The notes: generated by a model from the sequence alone, not told the origin. Shown: positions 9,115 to 17,896, counted from the stretch's first letter. The stretch: 64,000 bases of DNA from Polaribacter litorisediminis (GCF_019968605.1 NZ_CP082966.1:3275501-3339500); one strand, 5' to 3'. Translations and numbers: made by a program.

Positions 9115-9402
9115 TTAAAAATCAGAAAAGCAGTAGGCTAATTCTTCCTTTAAATCTATTAACTTAAAAATTTCTAAAAATACAAGATGCTTTTTATCAG
9201 CAATAAACAACAAAACAAAATTGTCATTTTCAATAATATTTTCTAAATTTTTCGGAGTGGTTAAAAAATTTATTTTGTTTCTTAATTGAAGTAGTTGTGG
9301 AAAAGTAAGCGTCATTATTTTTTTATCTATCTTTAATTGATAGTTACAAAAAGTGTGTTTTGTAAGTTGAATACTAAAGGTTACATCACTCAAAATTTCC
9401 AT
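9115..9402 (-). CDS. hypothetical protein, 95 aa
   Basis: An uninterrupted small ORF starting MEILSDVTFSIQLTKHTFCNYQL. No signal peptide or transmembrane segment is apparent. The mix of short hydrophobic strands and helices suggests a small soluble globular protein. I do not recognise the family. It lies upstream of ferritin on the same strand with a 113-base gap that contains the ferritin promoter. Confidence 0.6.
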   Translation of the reverse strand: MEILSDVTFSIQLTKHTFCNYQLKIDKKIMTLTFPQLLQLRNKINFLTTPKNLENIIENDNFVLLFIADKKHLVFLEIFKLIDLKEELAYCFSDF

Positions 9403-9513
9403 GCCTCAAAGTTAATTATTATTTAGAATAAATAAAAACAATAAATATAAAAAGTTTTGACTTTTTTTATTTTACAGGAAATATCCAGTTCCTAACAATT
9501 TATAGAGAGTTGT

Positions 9514-10011
9514 TCATAAAACAACAACAATCATTATAACAGTAATTACTTTTACCCAAATTGATGTTGTTTTTTCTGCAATGATAAAACTTGCGTCTAA
9601 AGAATTTGACTGCAATAAAATATCTTTTGTTTGATAAATAGGATTATTCAGGTTTGATATTTTAATTCTTTTTTTAATCTCGGGAGTTATATTTGAATAT
9701 ACTATTAAAGTAGTTATAGAGATTAATACAATTGTGTCAAACATCGAAAAAAAATTACCAAAATTAAAAAACTCAACTAACAGAGTTATGCTAGGAATTA
9801 TAAATAAAAGATAAATCAATAATCTTGGTAAGCGAGATGTTTGTACTTCTGTTTGAATATCATTTTCCTTGAAATTTCTTTTTGGAATTTTGCTGTACTA
9901 TAAAAACAACATCGAAATAATAAAGAAAGATCCCAAAGCAAACATTAACAAATCAAAAAATGTTGTATGATTTCCAAAAGGATAAGGACCTAAAAGGCCT
10001 AAAGCTATCAT
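9514..10011 (-). pseudogene. membrane protein gene interrupted by an in-frame amber codon
   Basis: From the ATG at 10009-10011 the frame encodes MIALGLLGPYPFGNH and a transmembrane helix ending SMLFL, then meets TAG at 9898-9900. The same frame continues without another stop as YSKIPKRNFKEND and on to 9514, with two or three more hydrophobic helices (LLIYLLFIIPSITLLVEFF, TIVLISITTLIVYS, VKVITVIMIVVVL). Read through, it would be a 165-residue multi-pass protein. A TTG codon at 9819 could restart the distal part, but this is less likely than a nonsense mutation or sequencing error. Function is unknown. Confidence 0.6.
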
Positions 10012-10105
10012 ATCTCTAATTTTCCTATAAACTAAGAAAAATTACTTTTAGATTAATAATCTTCGATTCATTTTACATATCAAAATAACAAATCGTAATA
10101 TTTAT

Positions 10106-10187
10106 CATTTCGACTTTAGGAGAAATCCCATAATTTTAAAATCAAAAAATAATGTAACTTTTTGTGATTTCTCCCTTTGGTCGAAAA
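10106..10187. repeat. inverted repeat, GAGAAATC/GATTTCTC type
   Basis: The left arm (TTTCGAC..., GGAGAAATC) and right arm (GATTTCTCC..., GTCGAAA) are mutually inverted around an A/T-rich centre. It looks like a small non-autonomous palindromic element. Confidence 0.6.
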
Positions 10188-10210
10188 GACAACTTTTATG
10201 CAATTTTTAT

Positions 10211-10437
10211 CATTGTTGTCCGATAAAAGATAAAAAGACCGCTTACGCTGTTAGAGTAAAGAACAAAGACTTGAATGTAACTAACTGAAAAACAATATTA
10301 TTACGATTTTAAATTTTTCGATACATCATAAATTCTAAAGCGGTTTTAAAAGCAAGGTATACTACTTTAAAGGCTCTTCAAAATCAATACTATCAATACT
10401 TTAAAACACTTTAGCTAATTTTAATCGGACAACACTA
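10211..10437. mobile_element. 227-bp MITE, copy 1, with 9-bp target duplication
   Basis: The ends are inverted repeats built on TGTTGTCCGAT. The element is flanked by the perfect 9-bp direct repeat AATTTTTAT (10202-10210 and 10438-10446). A copy of the same length with about a dozen mismatches lies at 46685-46911 with its own different 9-bp duplication. No transposase is encoded, so it must be mobilised in trans. A 9-bp duplication would suit IS4-type DDE transposases, but that family assignment is inference. Confidence 0.85.
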
Positions 10438-10470
10438 AATTTTTATAATTATTTTGATCTTTTATAAATA

Positions 10471-10497
10471 CCTACAAGGTTTTGGAAACCTTGCAGG
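10471..10497. repeat. short palindrome CCTACAAGG...CCTTGCAGG
   Basis: The hairpin has arms of about 11 bases. It is similar in style to the 33-bp palindromes at 5479 and 6736 but differs in sequence, so it belongs to a related REP-like family. It lies about 28 bases past the ferredoxin reductase stop. Confidence 0.55.
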
Positions 10498-10524
10498 AAA
10501 TCTTAAAACTTAAAGAAATAAATT

Positions 10525-11580
10525 TTACTCTATCTTTTTAATCACTGCTTTTGGCGCTTCTTTTCTCGTTCCGTCAAAACCATCTACGCCACCAACAGTT
10601 GTATATTTCATCACATATTTTTTATTTGGATAAATACGTTGATACGCGCTTTGACACATTAATGTGGCTTCGTGAAAACCGCAAAGAATTAGTTTTAACT
10701 TTCCTGGATACGTATTTACATCTCCAATAGCATATATTCCTGGAATATTGGTTTGGTAATCTAACGCATTATTTACTTTAATAGCATTTTTCTCTATTTC
10801 TAATCCCCAATTTCCAATAGGGCCTAATTTAGGTGATAAGCCAAAAAGTGGAATAAAATGATCGGTTTCAATCGTAAAAGATTCTTCTCCTTTTTGAATA
10901 ACAGTAACACCTTCTACTTTATCAGTTCCAAGAATACCTTTTACTTCGGCAGGAGTTATCAAGGTAATTTTGCCTGCATCTTTTAATTCCTGAACTTTAT
11001 CTACAGAATCTAAAGCACCTCTAAACTCATTTCTTCTATGAATTAAGGTAACAGATGCTGCCACGTCTGCTAAAAATATAGACCAATCTAAAGCTGAGTC
11101 TCCACCACCAGAAATTACCACCTTTTTATCTCGGTAAAATTCGGGATCACGGATGATGTACTCCACGCCTTTATCCTCAAAATCTGTGATTCTTGGTATT
11201 GGTGGCTTTCTTGGCTCAAAAGAACCTAAACCGCCTGCAATGGCAACTATTTTTGCTTGATGTTTTGTGCCTTTATTTGTAGTCACAATAAAAGATTCAT
11301 CCTCTTGCTTTTCTATGGTTTCTGCCCGCTCTCCTAGTGTAAATCCAGGTTCAAACTGCTTGCATTGTTCTAATAATTTCTCGGTTAAATCTCCTGCTAA
11401 AATTTCTGGATATGCCGGAATATCATAAATAGGTTTCTTTGGATAAATTTCTGAACATTGTCCGCCAGCTTGCGGCAAGGCGTCTATTAAATGACAACGT
11501 AATTTTAATAATCCTGCTTCAAAAACGGTAAATAATCCTGTGGGTCCGGCTCCTATAATTAAAATATCTGTTGTAATCAT
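10525..11580 (-). CDS. thioredoxin-reductase-like ferredoxin/flavodoxin-NADP+ reductase
   Basis: FAD- and NADPH-binding flavoprotein of 351 residues. The FAD motif IIGAGPTGLFTVFEAG is at the N-terminus, followed by GGQCSEIYPKKPIYDIPAYP, a hallmark of type-2 TrxR-like FNRs. The second dinucleotide site VVISGGGDSALDW with IHRRNEFR (NADPH-binding HRR) is near residues 150-185, and IYAIGDVNTYPGK closes the FAD site. There is no redox-active CxxC, which argues against thioredoxin reductase. It is downstream of nifU-like and mrp genes on the same strand, consistent with a redox/Fe-S group. Confidence 0.9.
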   Translation of the reverse strand: MITTDILIIGAGPTGLFTVFEAGLLKLRCHLIDALPQAGGQCSEIYPKKPIYDIPAYPEILAGDLTEKLLEQCKQFEPGFTLGERAETIEKQEDESFIVTTNKGTKHQAKIVAIAGGLGSFEPRKPPIPRITDFEDKGVEYIIRDPEFYRDKKVVISGGGDSALDWSIFLADVAASVTLIHRRNEFRGALDSVDKVQELKDAGKITLITPAEVKGILGTDKVEGVTVIQKGEESFTIETDHFIPLFGLSPKLGPIGNWGLEIEKNAIKVNNALDYQTNIPGIYAIGDVNTYPGKLKLILCGFHEATLMCQSAYQRIYPNKKYVMKYTTVGGVDGFDGTRKEAPKAVIKKIE

Positions 11581-11652
11581 TAATTTAATCTATAATTTCA
11601 TTAAAAGTAATTAAATCACTTATGCACTTGTGTTACAAAAGTCACATAAGGT

Positions 11653-11889
11653 TTAAGCAACATTAATTACTTCTTCTATTTGTGGAGCGTACTTTTTAAT
11701 GGTTGCTTCTACGCCGTTTTTTAATGTCATTTGATTTACAGAACAACCTGTACAAGCACCTTCTAACTGCACTTTTACAACAAAATCTTCTATAGAGAGT
11801 AATTTAATATTACCCCCATCGCTCATCAAAAAAGGACGGATTTCTTCCAATGCTTTTTCTACATTGTCTAAAGTTTCTTGTGCTGTCAT
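11653..11889 (-). CDS. NifU C-terminal-domain Fe-S scaffold protein
   Basis: A 78-residue protein consisting only of the Nfu domain. The CxxC cluster-binding motif lies in GACTGCSVNQMTLKNGVEATIKK, preceded by IRPFLMSDGGNIKLLSIED. It would carry or deliver a 4Fe-4S cluster to target proteins. It sits between mrp and the flavoprotein reductase on the same strand, with gaps of 162 and 72 bases. Confidence 0.93.
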   Translation of the reverse strand: MTAQETLDNVEKALEEIRPFLMSDGGNIKLLSIEDFVVKVQLEGACTGCSVNQMTLKNGVEATIKKYAPQIEEVINVA

Positions 11890-12051
11890 ATATATAACCC
11901 TCTTAATCTCTCCTGTTTAACTGCGCTTTTACAGCCTTGGAAAGAAACTCAAAACGGGTATTTTGTGTTCTTATTTTATTTTTTAATAGCAAACCCATTG
12001 TTCCTCTTTTTTTTCATAACATTTGCTTCTCTTAGGCAATGTTACGATGGG

Positions 12052-13194
12052 CTATTTCTTTTTTACGGCACTACAACCACTCATTGTAGTAATTCTCACC
12101 ACTTCCGTGGGTGGCAAGTTTTCATTTCTTTTTAATAATTGGGATAGCATTTCTTTGGTAATTTCATTGAAAGAAGCCTCTAAAACAGTACCTTCTTGCA
12201 AGGCAACAGGGTGCCCTACATCACCAGATTCGCGAATACTTTGTACCAAAGGAATTTCTCCTAAAAACTTAGTTTTAATATCTTCTGCTAAATTTTTTGC
12301 ACCATCTTTGCCAAAAATATAATATTTATTATCTGGTAATTCTTCTGGTGTAAAATAGGCCATATTTTCTATAATTCCTAAAACGGGAACTTTAATACTG
12401 TCTTGTTGAAACATTGCAACTCCTTTTTTTGCATCTGCCAAGGCAATATTTTGTGGTGTACTAACCACAACGGCGCCATTAATAGGCAACGCTTGTACAA
12501 TAGATAAATGCACATCTCCTGTTCCTGGAGGCAAATCTATCAACAGAAAATCTAAAGTACCCCAATCTGCATCAAAAATTAATTGCTTTAATGCTTTAGA
12601 AGCCATTGGTCCTCGCCAAATTACAGCCTGATTTGGATCTGTAAAAAACCCTAAAGACAATAATTTAACGCCGTAATTTTCTACAGGCTTCATTTTAGAA
12701 CGCCCATCTACATTTACTGAAAGTGGTTTTGCTTTTTCAACATCGAACATAATATGTTGCGAAGGTCCGTATACATCGGCATCTAAAACACCCACGCTAA
12801 AACCCATTTTTGCCAATGAAATTGCTGTATTTGCAGTAATGGTAGACTTTCCAACTCCTCCTTTACCTGAGGCGATTGCAATAATATTTTTTATATTCGG
12901 AATCTCTTTTCCTCTTATTAAGTTCGGATCTTGTTTTGCTACTGGCTTTTCGACTTTTAAATTAATTTTTACTTCAATTTTTTTGTCGATTTTCGTTTGA
13001 ATTACTTTCGTAATTTCAGACTCCATCTTCTTTTTTGCTTGTAATGTAGGATTGCTAATCGTTACATCTACAATTACCTCATTTCCAAAAGTAACTACGT
13101 TCGTAACGTTCTTGTTTTCTATTAAACTTTTCCCTTCTCCTGGAGCAGTAATCGTATCTAATACTTTGTATATATCTTGTTTATTAAAACTCAT
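12052..13194 (-). CDS. mrp: Mrp/NBP35-type P-loop ATPase, Fe-S cluster carrier
   Basis: A 380-residue protein with an N-terminal MIP18/DUF59 domain (about residues 5-85) and a ParA/MinD-like ATPase with deviant Walker A IASGKGGVGKSTI near 110, GVLDADVYGPSQH, and Walker B LLIDLPPGTGD. The usual CxxC of the carrier domain is not obvious, but a Cys occurs in the C-terminal TTMSGCSAVKKK. It transfers Fe-S clusters to apoproteins. The adjacent Nfu-domain gene supports this role. Confidence 0.93.
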   Translation of the reverse strand: MSFNKQDIYKVLDTITAPGEGKSLIENKNVTNVVTFGNEVIVDVTISNPTLQAKKKMESEITKVIQTKIDKKIEVKINLKVEKPVAKQDPNLIRGKEIPNIKNIIAIASGKGGVGKSTITANTAISLAKMGFSVGVLDADVYGPSQHIMFDVEKAKPLSVNVDGRSKMKPVENYGVKLLSLGFFTDPNQAVIWRGPMASKALKQLIFDADWGTLDFLLIDLPPGTGDVHLSIVQALPINGAVVVSTPQNIALADAKKGVAMFQQDSIKVPVLGIIENMAYFTPEELPDNKYYIFGKDGAKNLAEDIKTKFLGEIPLVQSIRESGDVGHPVALQEGTVLEASFNEITKEMLSQLLKRNENLPPTEVVRITTMSGCSAVKKK

Positions 13195-13231
13195 AAATCT
13201 TTTTTAGATTATTCTTATTTAATCTAGATTG

Positions 13232-13239
13232 CAAATATA
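13232..13239 (-). promoter_or_regulatory. -7 promoter element for mrp
   Basis: The minus strand reads TATATTTG, matching TAnnTTTG, about 38 bases before the mrp ATG. Confidence 0.5.
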
Positions 13240-13431
13240 CTGCTTCAAAACAAGAAAATAAAACGAATAAATTGTGATTATTTATAGATTGATAGGTGGA
13301 GTTTATAAGTTAAACTTATATATATTTAGTATTATTAATTATAATTTTTATATTTTTGATACGTTATCTATGTATATCTATTCTTGATATGGCATAATTT
13401 ATGTAACCATTACTACAAAAACCTAAGCGCC

Positions 13432-13671
13432 ATGACTAAAGTTATAAAAGAAATATACAATTCTTTCAATATTGTTTTTGATAATTTTTTTAATTCTGAT
13501 GATTCTTTAATAAGTAAAGAAGGGCAACAAATTCTTTCTAACTCTAAAGATAAAAAAGCTTATTTTGATGCTTTGGAAGAATTAAAGAATAATAAAACTA
13601 ACGAATCGAAAGAAGTTTTAACTAAAGAAATCACTTTATCTAATGGTGATAATATTACAGTTGTTTATTAA
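13432..13671 (+). CDS. hypothetical protein, 79 aa
   Basis: Starts MTKVIKEIYNSFNIVFDNFF. An upstream in-frame ATG at 13384 would add 16 residues of unlikely composition (His, Cys and Trp-rich), so I prefer 13432. The protein is acidic to neutral and Asn/Lys-rich, with no signal or membrane segment. It ends 5 bases before the next ORF on the same strand, so the two probably form an operon. I do not recognise it. Confidence 0.65.
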   Translation: MTKVIKEIYNSFNIVFDNFFNSDDSLISKEGQQILSNSKDKKAYFDALEELKNNKTNESKEVLTKEITLSNGDNITVVY

Positions 13672-13676
13672 ATGAT

Positions 13677-14714
13677 ATGCCAGAATTAGCATTAAACACT
13701 ATAATTCTAATTGTTCTAATACTATTTCCAGGTTTAATTGTTAGAAGATTTTATTTTATTGGAAATTTTAGCAAACAATATTTCAAGGGAGAATGGAGTG
13801 AGAGAATAGTTACAAGCATATTTTGGGGTTTAATTACTCAACTGATATCTCTTTTACTTTTCAGCTATACATCTTGGGCGAAAGTAAATGATTCTAATGA
13901 AGTAATTAAAACCATATTTAATGGTAAGATACCAGATAATTTAATTACGGATTCCAATAGTATCATTTTTTTGTTAACTTATATCACATTTTCTTTGATA
14001 TTATCAGCAACTTTAGGTTATTTAGCTCATAAAATAATCCGTTTATTAGGTTTTGACATTAGGAACTCTGCATTTCGTTATTCCAATAACTGGCATTATT
14101 ATTTCAAAGGAGAAATTTTAAAAACTGAAGATTTCTCAAAATATAAAAAGTTAAAAATTCTCTTTACTTGGGTAGATGTTATTATTGACACTAAAGATGG
14201 GAAAAATAAAATGATTCAAGGTGTTTTGTCACAATATACCATAAATAACAAGACTGGAGATTTAGAATATCTTTATATTGATGAAGCTGAAAGATGGAGT
14301 AATAACTCAAAAAGTTTTAAACCTGTAAATAGCCATATCTTTGTTGTCCCTTTCAAAAATGTTATTGATTTTAATATACGCTATAATTACACACTCAGAG
14401 TAAATAAATTTTTAACAAATATTAAAAAACTTTTTTCATCAGTTTTAACCCTCGTTGTTATAGGGATAATTTTTATTGCTCCATGGTATATTGCTAAATC
14501 GCATATAGGTGTTTTTAGAATAATATTTTCAATTTTTTTAAATATTTTTTTATCGGGAATGATTTTAGCTCCTTTTATAAAAGCAAAACCTGGAACAATA
14601 AAGAAAAAATGGGGTATCCAAGAATATTTATTTTATATAATTTTCTTAATTATATTTATAGCTATAATAGCTGTATTGTTAGGATATAGATATAATTTTA
14701 ATAATTCATTCTAA
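13677..14714 (+). CDS. multi-pass membrane protein, possibly DUF6338-like
   Basis: A 345-residue protein with an N-terminal membrane segment followed by FPGLIVRRFYF, further helices near residues 45-65 and 95-120, and two or more C-terminal helices. Between them is a soluble stretch of about 120 residues with strands such as VDVIIDTKDGKNKMIQGVLSQY. The layout recalls DUF6338 membrane proteins, but this is from memory and uncertain. The gene pair lies on the opposite strand to its neighbours and its 3' end overlaps the alkyltransferase-like gene by 9 bases. It may be an acquired two-gene unit. Confidence 0.6.
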   Translation: MPELALNTIILIVLILFPGLIVRRFYFIGNFSKQYFKGEWSERIVTSIFWGLITQLISLLLFSYTSWAKVNDSNEVIKTIFNGKIPDNLITDSNSIIFLLTYITFSLILSATLGYLAHKIIRLLGFDIRNSAFRYSNNWHYYFKGEILKTEDFSKYKKLKILFTWVDVIIDTKDGKNKMIQGVLSQYTINNKTGDLEYLYIDEAERWSNNSKSFKPVNSHIFVVPFKNVIDFNIRYNYTLRVNKFLTNIKKLFSSVLTLVVIGIIFIAPWYIAKSHIGVFRIIFSIFLNIFLSGMILAPFIKAKPGTIKKKWGIQEYLFYIIFLIIFIAIIAVLLGYRYNFNNSF

Positions 14715-15041
14715 ATTAGTCATAGGATTCCAAAAAACCTTTTCAAAATCTTGAATTTGATTTTCAATAACAACAATCCCTTCATTTTCTAATAATTGTT
14801 GCATTAAAGTTGCGCCATCAAAATGATGTTTTCCTGTCAATAATCCTTTTCTATTTACCACTCTATGCGCAGGCACTTCTACAACTTGATTATGAGAATT
14901 ATTCATTGCCCAACCCACCATTCTGGCAGATTTTGCAGCCCCTAAGTAGGTTGCAATTGCCCCGTAACTCGTAACCCTACCAAAAGGAATTTTACGTGCA
15001 ACGACATATACTTTCTCGAAAAAATTATCTGATGCTTTCAT
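14706..15041 (-). CDS. alkyltransferase-like DNA-binding protein (ATL)
   Basis: A 111-residue protein of the O6-methylguanine-DNA methyltransferase C-terminal fold: IPFGRVTSYGAIA, ARMVGWAMNNS (helix-turn-helix with the intercalating Arg) and VPAHRVVNRKG. The catalytic PCHR motif reads PAHR, so the alkyl-acceptor Cys is Ala. By comparison with characterised ATL proteins it should bind O6-alkylguanine lesions without repairing them and pass them to nucleotide excision repair. Confidence 0.92.
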   Translation of the reverse strand: MKASDNFFEKVYVVARKIPFGRVTSYGAIATYLGAAKSARMVGWAMNNSHNQVVEVPAHRVVNRKGLLTGKHHFDGATLMQQLLENEGIVVIENQIQDFEKVFWNPMTNLE

Positions 15042-15345
15042 TTTGTAAATCTATACTTAATAGTGATAATTATTACACATCGTTTTCTCGAAGAACTAGA
15101 TCAATTCAATGTTTTTTTTAAATAAATTAAATCCCCTAAGGAAAATGAATTATTGCAAAAATTAATAATTCTGATAATTTATAAACTAAGCGTTTAGATA
15201 ACCATTTGATTTGTCATTCCAAAAAGTTAAAATGAAAGGTTTTACCTTACTAAGATAAAGATTCTTCCATGGCTTCCAATACTTTTTTAAATCACTAAAA
15301 GTTTCGATATCAAAAAAAGTGATTTGTCAATTTAGATCTAGAAAA
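15042..15345. other. intergenic region, nothing recognised
   Basis: These 304 bases are AT-rich. I see no ORF, strong hairpin or repeat shared with the rest of the window. The trmB stop is at the right edge. Confidence 0.5.
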
Positions 15346-16020
15346 TTAAGCGTATTTTAATCTAAACTGAATATAAGTAATCCATTTATCAACCTCTAAA
15401 TACTGATTTTCATAAAAAGTTTGCGTTTCTGTAACTTCCTTAGGTGCCCCTTCATTATGATATACATTATGATTTGCGTATAAAATTTCATGCCCTGCTC
15501 CCTGCAACAGCCCCAAAGTATATCCATGCATAAACTCTGAATCTGTTTTCAAATTAATAATACCGTCTTGTTTTAAAACATGATGATACTTCGTTAAAAA
15601 ACTAGGATTGGTCATTCTATGTTTTGTTCGCTGGTATTTTATTTGAGGATCTGGAAAAGTAATCCAAATTTCTGAAACTTCATTTTTAGCAAAGATACCA
15701 TCGACCAACTCAATTTGAGTTCTTACAAAAGCTACATTGTCGAGATTTTCTTCTAGGGCAGTTTTTGCACCTCTCCAAAAACGTGCACCTTTGATATCGA
15801 TACCAATATAATTTTTATCTGGATTTTTTCTTGCTAAGGCAATGGTATATTCACCTTTACCACATCCCAACTCCACAACAATAGGGTTATCGTTTTTAAA
15901 AAAGTGATGCCACTCCCCTTTTAAAGAAAAGTTGGTAACCACTTCTTCCCTTGTAGGTTGAATGACATTTTTAAACGTTTCATTTTCTTTGAAACGCTTC
16001 AGTTTATTTTTACTTCCCAA
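15346..16020 (-). CDS. trmB: tRNA (guanine-N7-)-methyltransferase
   Basis: SAM-dependent enzyme forming m7G46 in the tRNA variable loop, 224 residues. Motif I VVELGCGKGEYTIALA is near residue 50, followed by NYIGIDIKGARFWRGAK. The family signature WITFPDPQIKYQRTKHRM is near residue 125. It follows a small DUF6341 membrane-protein gene by 9 bases, so the two are likely co-transcribed. Confidence 0.95.
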   Translation of the reverse strand: MGSKNKLKRFKENETFKNVIQPTREEVVTNFSLKGEWHHFFKNDNPIVVELGCGKGEYTIALARKNPDKNYIGIDIKGARFWRGAKTALEENLDNVAFVRTQIELVDGIFAKNEVSEIWITFPDPQIKYQRTKHRMTNPSFLTKYHHVLKQDGIINLKTDSEFMHGYTLGLLQGAGHEILYANHNVYHNEGAPKEVTETQTFYENQYLEVDKWITYIQFRLKYA

Positions 16021-16029
16021 AGTATCGAA

Positions 16030-16251
16030 TTAAGCTCTGTCTTCTGTTCCTTCTGTTAAGAATTTTTTAGACTCCTTCATCCAATACACAAAAAGAACAA
16101 TTAATATACATAGAAAACCAAAGTTTGGTATGTTAGAAATCCACCAACCTGCATCTGCACTAGCGATTTCTAAACGAATCCAGGTAAAAGGCATAAATAA
16201 AACATCAGTAAATAAACTACCAATCCACTCGAAAATATTGCTTGCTATCAT
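16030..16251 (-). CDS. DUF6341-type small membrane protein
   Basis: A 73-residue protein with an amphipathic N-terminus (MIASNIFEWIGSLFTDVLF), a Trp-rich turn and one clear transmembrane helix (FGFLCILIVLFVYWM), ending in a charged tail. This matches the flavobacterial DUF6341 pattern as I know it. The family has no known function. It is first in the unit with trmB. Confidence 0.75.
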   Translation of the reverse strand: MIASNIFEWIGSLFTDVLFMPFTWIRLEIASADAGWWISNIPNFGFLCILIVLFVYWMKESKKFLTEGTEDRA

Positions 16252-16272
16252 AACTTAATTATCTTTACGGCA

Positions 16273-16280
16273 CAAAAATA
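16273..16280 (-). promoter_or_regulatory. -7 promoter element for DUF6341-trmB
   Basis: The minus strand reads TATTTTTG, a TAnnTTTG match, about 22 bases upstream of the ATG. Confidence 0.45.
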
Positions 16281-16292
16281 ACAAAAGAATCA

Positions 16293-17222
16293 ATGCTAGC
16301 CAATTTTTTAAACAAATCTAAACCGATTAACTTCATTACTTTGTTAATTGTTTTTTTTGTTGATTTTGTACCTACTCTGTATTTCGCGTTTTTTACGGAT
16401 GGTTTTACAGGAGATAAACTTCTAAAAAGCATCCTCTTACTTTTCCTTTTTTTATTTATTTTCTTTCTTTATAATTTTATTATCGCCAAAAATAAATTGA
16501 CGTTCGACAATTCTTACGCCTATTTTTTATTTACGCTACTTATCATACCGATTTTACCCAATTTAATAGATTATAAAATCTTAATACTTGCTAGTATTTA
16601 TCTACTATTTATCCGCAAAATTTATAGTTTACGTTCAGAAAAAAATGTTTTAGAAAAACTTTTTGATAGTGGTTTTTGGCTAGGAATTTTATGTATACAA
16701 GAACCTTTTTTCATCCTATTTATTTTGTTAATTTTTGTTGCCGCCTTATTACATAAAAAAATAAATATCCATACACTTTTAGTACCTATTATTGGATTGA
16801 TTACCCCATTATTTATTTATTTCACCTACTTTTTTTGGGTTGATAAAACGGAAGAATTTATCAATCTTTTTAAACTTCACCTTAATTTTGACGTTCAAGT
16901 TTATGCACAAACAAAATATTTTTGGCTAACAACGATCCTATTGCTCTTCACAACTTTAGCAGCATTTTTAAAATCTACAAAGGTTCTATCTATTAATAAT
17001 ACCTTTAGAAAAAGTTGGATTTTACTCATTGTTAATTTTATGATTCTTATTTTTTTCTTGCTTTTTTTACCTGAAAAAAATGGATCAGAACTTATTTTTA
17101 TTTGGTTTCCGGCTTCTATCATTTTAACCAATGGCATTGAACTTATTAAGAAAAAAGCACTCAAGAACGGTGTACTTTATTTCTTTTTAATAAGCAGTAT
17201 ACTTTTCTCTTTATTGCGATAA
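16293..17222 (+). CDS. DUF6427-type polytopic membrane protein
   Basis: A 309-residue, very hydrophobic protein starting MLANFLNKSKPINFITLL, with roughly eight to ten membrane helices and almost no soluble domain. The start and the Phe/Leu-rich composition match the flavobacterial DUF6427 family. It is divergent from DUF6341-trmB and its stop overlaps the convergent upp gene by 12 bases. Function is unknown. Placement next to upp is common in relatives, from memory. Confidence 0.75.
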   Translation: MLANFLNKSKPINFITLLIVFFVDFVPTLYFAFFTDGFTGDKLLKSILLLFLFLFIFFLYNFIIAKNKLTFDNSYAYFLFTLLIIPILPNLIDYKILILASIYLLFIRKIYSLRSEKNVLEKLFDSGFWLGILCIQEPFFILFILLIFVAALLHKKINIHTLLVPIIGLITPLFIYFTYFFWVDKTEEFINLFKLHLNFDVQVYAQTKYFWLTTILLLFTTLAAFLKSTKVLSINNTFRKSWILLIVNFMILIFFLLFLPEKNGSELIFIWFPASIILTNGIELIKKKALKNGVLYFFLISSILFSLLR

Positions 17223-17870
17223 TTTTGGACCAAAAGCTAAATCACCTGCATCACCTAAACCCGGAATAATATATCCTTTATCATTTAATTTATCATCAAT
17301 TGCGGCAATCCATAAATGTGTATTTTCTGGAAAATTTTTCGCAACAAAATCAATTCCTTCTTGCGCGCCTATCACAGCGATAATATGCAATTCTTTTGGA
17401 GTTCCGTTTTTTTTAATTGCCTCGTAAACAGCCACTAAACTTTGACCGCTTGCCAACATAGGATCTGCCAATAGAAGCGTTTTATTTTCAATCTCAGGAG
17501 CCGCAAAATATTCAACTACGATTTCAAATTCATCCTCATTATTTGGGTGATGTCGATATGCAGAAATAAAACCATTTTCAGCTTTATCAAAATAATTTAA
17601 TAACCCTTGGTGCAAAGGCAAACCCGCTCTTAAAATGGAACATAAAACCAAATCATTATTAGGTAATTGCACTTTTTTACTTCCTAAAGGTGATGCAATC
17701 GAAACTTCCGAATAAGAAAGCGCTTTACTTAATTCATAACCCAATATTTCGCCAATTCTTTCGATATTTCTTCGAAAACGTAAAGAATCTTTTTGAATTT
17801 TTTTATCTCTTATTTCGGCAATAAAAGTGTTTAAAACTGAATTATGAGCTCCAATATGATGTATTTCCAT
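17211..17870 (-). CDS. upp: uracil phosphoribosyltransferase
   Basis: Pyrimidine-salvage enzyme making UMP from uracil and PRPP, 219 residues. The PRPP-binding loop LLADPMLASGQSLVAVYEAI is near residue 132, ILRAGLPL near 83, and the uracil-binding C-terminal GYIIPGLGDAGDLAFG is intact. Confidence 0.95.
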   Translation of the reverse strand: MEIHHIGAHNSVLNTFIAEIRDKKIQKDSLRFRRNIERIGEILGYELSKALSYSEVSIASPLGSKKVQLPNNDLVLCSILRAGLPLHQGLLNYFDKAENGFISAYRHHPNNEDEFEIVVEYFAAPEIENKTLLLADPMLASGQSLVAVYEAIKKNGTPKELHIIAVIGAQEGIDFVAKNFPENTHLWIAAIDDKLNDKGYIIPGLGDAGDLAFGPKLSQ

Positions 17871-17888
17871 TTTTGTAAATTATACCAA

Positions 17889-17896
17889 CAAATGTA
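17889..17896 (-). promoter_or_regulatory. -7 promoter element for upp
   Basis: The minus strand reads TACATTTG, matching TAnnTTTG, 19 bases before the ATG. Confidence 0.55.

Larger units (their letters stand above)
10012..10524. other. repeat-filled intergenic region
   Basis: No coding sequence is supported in these 513 bases. In order they hold a GTCGAAA-type inverted repeat (10106-10187), a 227-bp MITE (10211-10437) and a short palindrome (10471-10497). It is a local hot spot for interspersed elements. Confidence 0.7.
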
